A stretch of DNA of 64,000 nucleotides, taken from positions 11,553,498-11,617,497 of the forward strand of contig NC_083639.1 in NCBI RefSeq assembly GCF_963576545.1. The letters run 5' to 3'. The DNA is from Limanda limanda. Its lineage: Eukaryota > Chordata > Actinopteri > Pleuronectiformes > Pleuronectidae. Positions 54,401-64,000 of the stretch are shown here, piece after piece; within the stretch, counting starts at the first letter, position 1; every line of letters begins with the position of its first letter. The translations under genes were made by a program, and so were the position numbers. Under the pieces are notes generated by a model. It saw only the letters and a list, made by a program, of their open reading frames with translations. It searched no databases and had not been told where the DNA came from.

Positions 54401-54829
54401 GAAAAGTTTGGGATAGGTGGATTTAAAATTTCTCAGACAACCAAAAGTGATATTGCTGGTACAGCAGGATTTGACACAAAGGCTGCTGCTTGGCATGTTC
54501 AGTTAAAGTTTTACTGCTCAAAAATACCTCATTTCAGTTTTTGAGGATTCAACTGAGGCCTGAAGTTCACCTGCTGGACCAGAACTCGGCACATTAACAG
54601 CAGGACGGGATCTGAAGTGTCTCACATAGTCTCTTCAACCCTGTTAATTTTGATTGCAGTGTTTTACAGTTTGTAGCTGTTCAATCAGTATGACCAAAAA
54701 ACATGCAGCAAATAAATCTTGTGGCTGAACATGAAACTTAATCTGTATAGAGGGAATTAATTTACTCAAACTACACAGAAACAAGTACCTCAAAGTAAAA
54801 ATGTGGAATATGGCCAAATTGGCCACTAA

Positions 54830-55092
54830 TATGTGTATCGATTTTTGTGAAGATCGTTCAATGTGAACATGTTCCGGGGGTCTCGGGGAGGCACCGTTGA
54901 GCCATTTTGCAACGCCGATTAAAAATTCTTCCAGAATACGTAAATTTTCACCACTTTCTAATTTTCTGCAAATTTTAGTAAGAATTTGAGCATGTTAAAA
55001 CCCTCAAATAGCCAATTCATTTGCCTGAATAATAATAATAATCCTTACAATTTCAATAGGGCCTCACTGTCTGTCAGTGCTGCGGCCCTAAT
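54830..55092 (-). repeat. Unclassified teleost interspersed repeat, copy 3 (inverted)
   Basis: Read on the - strand it begins TTAGGGCCGCAGCACTGACA and continues with ATTGAAATTGTAAGGATTAT, GGCAAATGAATTGGCTATTTG, AACATGCTCAAATTCTTAC and GAAAATTTACGTATTCTGG. These are the same ordered words as in the repeat at 19783-20690, with small differences, and it includes an ATT/AAT triplet run at about 55028-55040. Confidence 0.75.
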
Positions 55093-55620
55093 TAAATCTG
55101 CAAGTGGAAATAAGTGATTTTATGTTTTGATTGATAGTTCAATCTATAATAAACCAAAGAGATTAGAAAAAATACAAATAGGTACAGCGACTGCATAACT
55201 GCTGAAAACATCAATCCTCATGCATAATTTATTGTGTCACCTTAAGATGTGATTAAGCTCACCCAGCAGCTGTTGTGCCGTTACATGGGCAAGACACTTT
55301 GTAGTGGTGTCTTTCTTTCTGTTGGAAGCACTCTGCTGCACATGTTTCACTTCTCACCACATGTAAAGTAGATGAGCCATTAACAGTAATTAAATAGTTT
55401 GCTTCACAACAATGGAGGTCACGTCCTAATCTCGTGTGTATTGTGCATAATGGACATTGTGCAGCTGTGTGTGCAAACTGCTGCAGTTTAAATCCAAGGG
55501 CTTTAAACATTTTTAAAGCAAGGTTTGTATTGAGACCATGTTTACTAAGGGGTTTATAGTTTGACAGTCCTGCAACACTCCTGCAATATATCCCTCATCG
55601 AGCTTATATGTGTGTAGAGA
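55093..55620. other. kdm5b-nelfcd spacer
   Basis: AT-rich, no exon seen. A short GA repeat occurs at about 55616-55629. Confidence 0.45.
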
Positions 55621-55640
55621 GAGAGAGAGGGGTCTTATTC

Positions 55641-55842
55641 AACTGTACGGTCATTGTGTTGTGGTGTTCTGCTGGGTTTATTTGTGATTGTGTTGTGTAG
55701 CGATGTGTGATAGTGTTGCAGAGTTGTGTTGCAGTCTTGTGATTGTGTGGCGCTAGGTTGTAGAATTGTAATTGTGTTGTGCTGTGTGATTGTGTTGCTG
55801 TTTTGCAGAGTTGTTGTTGTGTAGTGCTGTTTTGTTGCAGGC
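55641..55842 (+). repeat. GT-rich degenerate minisatellite upstream of nelfcd
   Basis: About 200 bp made of variants of GTGATTGTGTTGTG / TTGCAGAGTTGTG with very few C residues on the + strand. Irregular units of roughly 13-20 bp recur (GTGATTGTGT at several points). It directly precedes the GC-rich nelfcd promoter and creates a His/Thr/Gln-rich accidental frame on the - strand. Confidence 0.7.
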
Positions 55843-55849
55843 AGCCGTA

Positions 55850-56055
55850 CCTTTCAGTCCAAGCGCAGGGAAATACCCTCCATCTCCAGGGGGCGTGGCC
55901 TCTCCGGCTCGCCATCTTCCTCCTCCTGCTGCTGCTGCTGTTGTTGTTGTTAGCTCGCAGGCTAAACACGTTCCCTGTTTCCAGCGGCTAAAGAAGATTA
56001 TAAAGTCCCAGCTGAGTAACTGCAGCTAGGTGAACGTTTCCTTTCCCCCGTCACC
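55850..56055 (+). promoter_or_regulatory. nelfcd: nelfcd promoter/5'UTR
   Basis: GC-rich block with a GGGCGTGGCC KLF/Sp-type box (55891-55900), a GCCATCTT YY1-type word (55911-55918) and a (CTG)5(TTG)3 triplet run at 55926-55949. No ATG lies between these and the start. The start codon is in a strong Kozak context (CACCATGG, ATG at 56056). Confidence 0.55.
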
Positions 56056-59000
56056 ATGGAGGAGGAGTATTACAGCACTGCCGGAGACTGGGAGGGCACG
56101 GACGGCAACTCGGTGAGACTTGTTGCTCTTCGTTCGGCATTAGCGTTAGCTTAGCTGCTCCTGCTGCTAACTAACTGTGATAAGTGAACATTAAGGTTCA
56201 GCTCACACACGCAGAGGTCATGTGCAGAGACAGATGCGTCCTCACATCTGTCCACATGTCCTGTGTGGTTTGAACCGAGCTGGGCGGCTCAGCTAGCTGC
56301 TAACACCGGCTACATGCTAACTAGAGACACAGCTGGTGCACTCGCTGTTACTCACGTCAGTGCAGCTGCTAATAAACCTAAAGACGCACTAATGTCTTTA
56401 TACCTTTATGCATAATGTGAAGCTTCTGGAGACTGTTGGTAAACATTAGAGCTGAATGACTTAAAGCTGGATCTGCAGCACAAAGTTTTGTATACAACAC
56501 TTGCACACTTTGGTTTGTCAGTGGGTTATAACATTTAAAATTCAGGAGTCACATTCTACTGTTTTCAAATGAAAAGGTCTCATATTAAAAAAACGTTTTT
56601 GATTTTCAAATACTTTACTTTTTCAATAGATGATGAATAATAATGACACAATAATCAGATTCAATTCTTAGCTGCTTTTAAAAGTTTCATATTGACACAG
56701 GGTTGACTGTGAGCTCCCCCCAACAACAGGGACAGATAAACATTCATCAACATTATTCACAAATCTAAATCCAGACTGACTCCAAGTTTTTGTTTAAAAC
56801 CATTGTGAGAAACTCCTCATCTGAAATGTTCTCTATTCTGTCTAGTTCTATAAATGCACAGTGTATTCTGTCCCAAAACAAAGTCCAGCAGCTTCCACTC
56901 TTTCTATAACATGCTACAATAATTAAAGCCGTTTCAGACCAAACCTCAACAGGTTAAAAACACAGTTTTAATAATTTCAAAGTAAAGCTCTATTACAGCC
57001 TAGTAGAACATTAATGAATGAGAAGTGTCTGTATAATGAACTGTAACTTCATTATTGCACATTAGAACAGAGCATTTGAATGTAGAGATCCAATCTTTCT
57101 ACTGTTTAGGTTTATTGTGCATCAAACAGCAAAGTAAATTCCTTAGTGTTGAAAACCCACTTGGGAATAAACACGATTCCAATTCCGATTCTATGGCTGA
57201 GTCATCTCAGTGTGGTCTGCCCTGTGAACGTTTGACTGTATGTAAAGCAGAGCGAGGACAGAACATTCAGAGGTATAAACATATGTCTTTTTGCAGGACG
57301 GCGTTTACGTTGAAGGGGAAAATGACGGGAAAATCCAGGAAGATTGTCTGCAGAAATTCACCAGCAGGGATTACATCATGGAGCCTGCGATCTTCAACAC
57401 CCTCAAAACGTCAGCACCTGTCTCCTCATAGCATCATATCATGAATCCTCAAGCATTCTGTGCAAGACGAAAAAAACACCAAGATGAGATTAAGAAGATT
57501 AAATTATCACTGGTGTTTTGACCTGTACGAGAAGAGGCTTGATCCATTCATATCTACTCAGCATTGGATGATAGAAACCATGTTTTTCCTCACAGGTATT
57601 TCCTAGCAGGTGGCTCTCCAGAACACGTCATCCAACTTCTCTCTGAAAACTACTCTGCCGTGGCTCAGACCGTTAATCTGCTTGCAGAGTGGCTCATCCA
57701 GATGGGTGAGTAACAGTCTGCAAAGTGTGTAACCATAGCCTGGTTTGATGACCTTGTAATGATCTGTGCTCTCTGTTTTGACTGCAGGTGTCGAGCCTGC
57801 TCAGGTCCAAGAGCGAGTAGAAAACCACCTCAAGAGTCTCCTGATAAAACACTTTGACCCCCAGAAAGCAGATTCCATTTTCACTGTTGAGGGAGAGGTG
57901 AGATTTGTGAATGCTGGTGGATTTTTTCTTACTATACTAAAAACGTAATCATCAAGGTTACATCTAACTGTAGATGTAATGAACTAGATATGTTTGGGTG
58001 AAATTCTCCACCTGAGAAGTAGGAGAGTTGTGCAGATATAAAACTGAACGGGTGTGCTGTGTTCCCAGACTCCAGCTTGGCTGGAGCAGATGATTGCACA
58101 CACCACGTGGAGAGATCTCTTCTATAAGCTGGCCGAGGCTCATCCAGACTGTCTGATGCTCAACTTCACTGTAAAGGTAAACCTACACAAAAACAACTTC
58201 ACCGATATATTGCTCAATAGGCTTATATTGCCTTTTTCAATGGGAGGTCTTTTGTAAATTTTATTTCAATGCAAATTTAATATTTCTTTTTAACTGATAA
58301 AAAATAGAAATGTGAGGACATGATTTTGTAGTCTACTACTGTGATAGGCATTATTTGTATCACTGTAACTCATATATAGTGAACAGATTGTGGATAAATT
58401 ACCTTAAAACAGACAAGTAATTTATAGTTGCAGGGAAAAGACAGCTAGATATGAGGTAGAGTTTTTGGGGATGATGTCATGCTGTTTGTGTTTTCTGAAC
58501 TAGCTTATTTCAGACGCTGGTTACCAGGGTGAGATCACCAGTGTGTCTACAGCATGTCAGCAGCTGGAAGTTTTCTCCCGAGTGTTGAGGACTTCTTTGG
58601 CGACGCTGATGGATGGAGGAGAAGAAAACCTGGAGAAGAATCTGCCGGAGTTTGCTGTGAGGCTTCTTTTAGCTTTCTCTCTGTAAACCACGATTCTATG
58701 AAATGAAAACTTTATTATCTGTATTCAGCAATTCAATTATATCTTGAAGTCCTGCTACTACTTTAACAAATCTGGTTTCATCTTTTCAAATATCAGATCC
58801 TTTATATAATACTTTTTTACATTTAGTTATTTTTATATATTATTAGCAACCTTCATTTTGTGTAGAATTGACGATCAGACAATAAATTTGTCTCAACAGA
58901 AATGTATTTACGAATTTGACAATTGATTATTCCGTTTTAAGCTGGTTCTATTTAACTGAAAATCAAAACGAGGAATTTGGCTTCATCTTAGGATCTTGAT

Positions 59001-62000
59001 TTGCTGTTTGTTTTTCCGGTGATTTCTGCTGAGTTGTTCCCGCCTCTCTCCTGCAGAAGATGGTGTGTCATGGTGAGCACACCTACCTCTTCGCCCAGGC
59101 GATGATGTCCATCCTGTCTCAGGAGGAACAGGGCGGTTCGGCCGTTCGTAGGATCGGCCAGGAGGTGCAGAAGTCCGCTCACGTGAGGTACAGTTCTCAC
59201 AGTCTAGCTTGGTCTGCTCTATAGATTCATAGAATAGAATCGATCAAGTGGATACATTTAAGATCAGAGTGTAAATCAGTGCTGTTTGAGACTGATCCAG
59301 GTTTTACTGAGTAACCTTATCCCTATCGTATCTACTTAACTCACTAAATCTCACTTTTGCAACAAGCCCCAGGACACAAATACCAACTTTCACTGCTGAC
59401 ATCAATTGTGTGGTTGTGATTCTTTTCTCAGAGGTCACGATGCCAGTCAGATTACCCTCGCGCTCGGTACAGCAGCAGCCTACCCTCGAGCGTGTCAAGC
59501 ACTGGGTGCCATGTTGTCGAAAGGAGCACTGAACCCTGCAGACATCACAGTTCTGTTCAAGATGTTCAGCAGCATGGACCCTCCTCCTGTGGAGCTGGTG
59601 AGGATAGAGCGTCTCCGACTCTATGTGTCCACTTAATACTTGATAAAGTTCTGACGACTGAAACCTTTTTCTTTCACGTCTTTAGATCAGAGTGCCTGCG
59701 TTTCTGGACCTCTTCATGCAGTCACTGTTTAAGCCTGGGTCAAAGATCAACCAGGACCATAAACACAAATACATCCATATCCTGGCCTACGCTGCTAGTG
59801 TGGTAGAGACGTGGAAAAAGGTACAGACAACAGGGATACAGTTTGAAATCTGCAGACTGGTTTGCAGTAGTTGTGTTGTACTTGAAATGAATTCCAAGCA
59901 AGGTTTTATAAGACGTTGTCAACTGCTTTTGATCAATCCTACATTTCTTTAATGCTACCTGGTCTCACACCTGCTTCTGAAGCTCTCTCTTACATGTTGC
60001 AACGTTTCATTCCCAGAACAAGCGAGTAAACATCAACAAAGATGAGCTCAAGTCGACGTCTAAGGCCATAGAGACTGTGCACAACCTGTGCTGCAATGAG
60101 AACAAAGGAGCCACGGAGCTGGTGGCCGAACTCGGCACTTTGTACCAGTGCATCCGGTGAGAGCAGCATTCCACTACCACACAGCTGCACCACCTACTGA
60201 TCATAGTTATAGTTAAGACAAGGACTTGTTTATTATTATAATAAGTTTTGTTGTTGGTATTAAGAGACAGAAGAAATATTCTACAATGCATTCAGTTGGT
60301 GCAAACAGATGTCAAAGTTAGTTCTCAAGGTTTTTGTTAGCGGTGGAAAAAGCGGAAAACATTTTTCCATAAAATAAAATAAATATAGGGGAAAACATTT
60401 ACACAACAGTGGAGTAAACCAAATGACACTCTGTACAGTACATACCTCCAATGTGGCCCGACAGTCCTCTTTCATTCAATCAGCTGCACCCAATTTCACA
60501 CACTCATAAAAATGAAATGATAATGACAGGCCGAAAATTCCCAGATCCACCCTCAAATTTAAATAGTTGTCTCTTGGCCCATGTCCCACCCTCTAACCAA
60601 GTTTTTAGAAAATAAGTTTAGTTGTGGCATAGTCCTGTTGACTGATGAACAAACGGACAAGGGGGAAACCCTAACCTCTATGGGGAGATAAAAAGATTCA
60701 CCAGATTTTATGAGCAACTGAATTTGTCAAATTACTTTTCTTGACTTGACTGACCCCTCTTTGTGTGTGTTTAGGTTTCCAGTCGTTGCCATGGGTGTGT
60801 TAAAGTGGGTGGACTGGACGGTGTCTGAGCCGCGGTACTTTCAGCTCCAGACTGACCACACTCCAGTGCATCTAGCTCTGCTGGACGAGGTGGGAGATCA
60901 CTTTGAGATGAAAGTGTAATTTTCAGTCTTAACGACAACAATGTGAATTTTAACACAAACTCTTCCTCTGCACAGATCTGTACGTGTCATCAGCTGCTGC
61001 ATCCACAGGTATTACAGCTGCTCATCAAGCTGTTTGAGACGGAGCACTCTCAGCTGGACGTCATGGAGCAGGTGTGTGTTTGAATACTTCCCGTTTTACT
61101 TTCCACCGGAGGTCTGTATGTTCTGACTGTGCCACTGTCAACTGACGCCATGTTGTTTTACTTCCCCCTCAGCTGGAGCTGAAGAAGACTCTGCTGGACC
61201 GAATGGTTCATCTGCTGAGTCGTGGCTACGTGCTGCCTGTAGTCGGTTATATTCGAAAGTGTCTGGAGAAGCTCAACACGGATATTTCCCTCATTAGATA
61301 TTTTGTCACCGAGGTAACAGCAGCTTCTAAACTCTATACAATAAATAGGGGAGAAGGGATTCAATATTTTTAATCTGTCACAGAAGTTACAGAGCCTGCC
61401 AATCCTGCCAATCATTAACTATGATTTACACATGAGGTCCTGAAATGGACTTAAAATAGATTTTAATATATCGAATCAACAATATACATTATTGTTTATT
61501 TCATATTTTATTTTGATATGAAAAAACAGGGAGAATGGCTGATCTTGTGCACAGCGTGTATTTAATAAAATATCTGAATACTTCTTAAGATAAAATATGA
61601 GATACAATCTGCCTCTTTGGTCAACTGATCATGATGTAAAACAGGCCTGTTTTACTACAGTGTTTATAAGTATTTCCTACATGAACACCCATCAGAAAAT
61701 ATAACTTGAGTGTCAAAGAAGTGTCTTCTTAAGTTTAGTTTTAACCCCAGCGTCTCTTTAAAAGGTGCTGGATGTGATCGCGCCTCCCTACACATCAGAC
61801 TTCGTTCAGCTCTTCCTGCCGATCCTGGAGAACGACAGCATCGCAGGGACCATCCGCACGGAGGGAGATCACGACCCTGTTGCTGAGTTTATTGGTGAGT
61901 GATGTAATAATAGTTTTAGCCCTCCTTATTCAGAGAGAATGGCGTTCAACGGGAGTATTTCATTCCATACCCAACTGTATTAGAGCTTCACAAGTTGTAC

Positions 62001-62167
62001 AAACAAAAGTAGGAAGTGTATTTCACAAACAACACTTTGGATGTGAAACTAGAAGATGAAAAAACGAGTATCGTGTTTAATTATGAACACTTCCTCTTTT
62101 CCTCCTCACTAACATTTGCTTTGTTTTTCCAGCTCATTGCAAATCAAACTTCATCATGATTAACTGA
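56056..62167 (+). CDS. nelfcd: Negative elongation factor complex member C/D
   Basis: Fifteen coding exons: 56056-56112, 57297-57409, 57596-57705, 57788-57897, 58069-58176, 58504-58656, 59057-59187, 59432-59597, 59686-59820, 60017-60156, 60775-60889, 60976-61071, 61173-61313, 61765-61894, 62133-62167. Product 579 aa (human 581-590). NELF-C/D (TH1L) is the scaffold subunit bridging NELF-A to NELF-B/E in the nuclear complex that holds RNA polymerase II at promoter-proximal pauses with DSIF. Seen: a short acidic N-terminus [13 protein letters not shown], then near-identity with human from [15 protein letters not shown] to the final [10 protein letters not shown]; landmark blocks include [51 protein letters not shown] and [17 protein letters not shown]. 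The helical-repeat fold has no catalytic residues. No frameshift or missing exon. Same strand as kdm5b with about 3 kb between coding ends. Confidence 0.97.
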
Positions 62168-62460
62168 AGTGGAAAAGGACACTGAAAACATTCTAGTTGG
62201 AGACGATCTGTGATCTCAACAATAACCAAATGCTCAGCTTGACGCTAGAGCTAATCGCTTGGAGACAAGACTTTTCAGTTTGACCAAGCGAATGAGGATC
62301 GTTTTCTTCTTCGACGACAAAGAGGCAAATGTCACGGAGTTGGTGGAAATGTGGTAAACGACAGAACAGGCTCACCTTTTTTTTTTCTTTTACACTGTTA
62401 TATTTTCTGCATTTCATGGTGATTGATGCTGTTTTAAAATAAAAACCTGAATGTCATTTT
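62168..62460 (+). terminator. nelfcd: nelfcd 3'UTR and poly(A) signal
   Basis: AATAAA at 62438-62443 (GTTTTAAAATAAAAACC), about 275 bp after the stop and followed by a T-rich stretch. Gives a short 3'UTR. Confidence 0.6.
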
Positions 62461-62539
62461 AAATCCTTTTTTTAATGCAATCACCATCTTAAAAGGCCAC
62501 ATTTTTATGATTTTCCTTGAGAAACTTTATATATAAATG

Positions 62540-62809
62540 CAGTGTTTCCCACAGAATTGATTGAGTCTATGGTTGCACCCCCACACAGTTCACGGCGACG
62601 GCCACAGAGTGAAAGTGAACATTGTCACGTGTGAGAGCAAAGCATTGAAAGTCATTCGCAAGACAACACATAACTGCAGCTGAACCTGGTAGGTCTGACT
62701 CTTACGTCATTGTGAGAAGTCTACATTTATTTTTGGTTCGGTATGAAACTGGCAGAACATTAGAATGTAATGGGCCACCACAGTCTAGATAATTAATGGA
62801 AAAACACTG
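62540..62809. mobile_element. Short MITE with CAGTGTTTCCC ends
   Basis: 270-bp element with inverted ends: CAGTGTTTCCC (62540-62550) and its near inverse GGAAAAACACTG (62798-62809). The direct pentamer AAATG flanks both sides (62535-62539 and 62810-62814), a likely target duplication or its remnant. CAGTGTTTCCC tips are typical of widespread fish hAT-related MITEs. No coding capacity. Confidence 0.7.
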
Positions 62810-64000
62810 AAATGCCCTTCTGTCTATTTGAGCCGTCAGATGTGAACAACAAATCATTGTTACGCCATAAAACTGATAAAAAAAGAATTAAGTTTAATTC
62901 CACTTAATGGATTAGGACGTCACACTCCAGGGATTGGTAAGGTCACTGAGTGCAGACACAGTTCAGAATAAAATCTACCTCATCTGACATTGGTAAATAT
63001 CGACCAAGACCTCGAAACCTGATCAGCATCAGACGTGCTTTCTCCAAAGAACCTTTCAAACCTTTGCTATTAGAAACAGCCGAAAATAAATACCTTGATG
63101 ACTGGAACATGCTTATGTACCGTCTACATTTGGTGAATACACAGTAGATAAACGGGTTATGCAGCAGGAGTGGCCTGCCAAGTTTCTGTTTAATCATGTT
63201 ATGAAAGAGGAGGAAACTGAATTTTTACAACAACACACGGAAAGTACCTGATACTCAAAGGATACATCTTATCTGCGATTCGACCACAGGTAAGGTTAGG
63301 AACCTTTGCAGGAACTCCTTGTGTTTCAACGACAGGGACCAGGGTCTAAATAAAGTTTTCTCTTTGCCCTAAAAAATCCTGTAGTAATTAGTGAAAGTGC
63401 TGGAACCTTTGGGGTTGGGACGTTAAAAATACCCAATTGGTTGAATTCAAGTGTTTTATTTCAGCCATTTACAAAAAAAAAAAAACTGTTTCTGGGTAAA
63501 CAGGTTGCTAGTTTGATCACATGATGGAGCCACAGAAGAAAGCCTATAACAAATGGACCAATAACAAAGCAGAGCGTCACTTGTGTTTATTGGCATAGTT
63601 TGAGATAACAGATATGAGCTGTTTTCAACATGTGATGTGTAGATTGTTCAGCAGGAAAGCAAAAAGAAAATAACATCAATTGTATCTCTACACTGACTGC
63701 ATGTAAGGCACATGTTCAAATGATTTGTGCACAAATTCTGTGTCAATTCAGTCAAAACATAAACATCAGGCAATGAAACCATTCAGTGTCGGAGCTGTGC
63801 AGGACAAACAGCCGTGTTCTTTGGCTGAGTCACTTTGCATTGCATTGAAAAAACGTGCTTTGTGTACATCATTTTAAATTATGTCAACTGAATGTATTCA
63901 TCCTATAAAACAGCTGTTAAACACAGCTTCAGTGGCTGAATGTTTCAGAGATGAGTTTCACCTCCGCCGCCATTTAAAAGTTTCAAACCGTTGAAAAAGT
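62810..64000. other. Right flank, no gene recognised
   Basis: Two overlapping frames (65 aa on + at 62950-63147, 84 aa on - at 62943-63197) show no known domain and no convincing splice context. A poly-A run occurs near 63472-63484. The next gene is presumably beyond the window. Confidence 0.4.

Noticed and set aside
55604..55969. 121-codon - strand frame rich in Thr/Gln/His
   Set aside because: Produced by the GT-rich minisatellite read backwards; no coding signature.
62943..63197. Overlapping + and - strand frames after nelfcd as a next gene
   Set aside because: No known domain, no convincing acceptor/donor pair and no homology I recognise.

Overview
This window is vertebrate nuclear DNA, most likely from a percomorph-type teleost. 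Its coding exons are short, bounded by GT...AG introns, and translate to near full-length orthologues of well known vertebrate proteins. The spacers hold teleost-style repeats (fold-back MITEs, hAT-like elements, BEL/Pao and LINE fragments). There are no bacterial operons, rRNA genes or CRISPR arrays.

Five protein-coding genes lie head to tail on the + strand. (1) inava (CUPID-domain innate immunity activator / cytohesin-binding protein), 9 coding exons, 9846-17776, 618 aa. (2) adipor1 (adiponectin receptor 1, seven-helix zinc receptor), 7 coding exons, 23132-27264, 377 aa. (3) rabif (MSS4, zinc-binding Rab-interacting factor), 2 coding exons, 30271-31944, 130 aa. (4) kdm5b (JmjC H3K4 demethylase), 27 coding exons, 36319-53036, 1492 aa. 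(5) nelfcd (NELF-C/D subunit of the negative elongation factor), 15 coding exons, 56056-62167, 579 aa. I rebuilt every exon by hand. Codon phase is kept across every junction, and the catalytic or metal ligands fall where they should: kdm5b H480/E482/H568, adipor1 H193/D210/H339/H343.

Layout: 1-9779 is gene-poor with several old transposable elements. 9780-19385 is inava with its UTRs. 19783-20690 is an unclassified interspersed repeat that recurs inverted at 54830-55092. 20930-21800 is the GC-rich adipor1 promoter. 23063-28000 is adipor1. 30060-32120 is rabif, with a LINE fragment and an ATC microsatellite in its intron. 33621-34621 is a complete non-autonomous hAT-like element with a visible 8-bp target duplication. 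35560-54045 is kdm5b, whose first intron holds a local duplication. 55640-62460 is nelfcd. 62460-64000 has a short MITE and no recognised gene.

inava, adipor1, rabif and kdm5b all have human counterparts on 1q32.1, so this is a conserved block; nelfcd maps to human 20q13, so a lineage-specific join lies between 53036 and 56056. The genes act in unrelated processes (epithelial/innate signalling, adiponectin signalling, Rab/secretory traffic, chromatin, Pol II pausing). I see no sign of a co-working cassette or of a novel biological system. The most informative extras are the mobile elements, the intronic duplication and some small regulatory details such as uORFs and nested splice donors.
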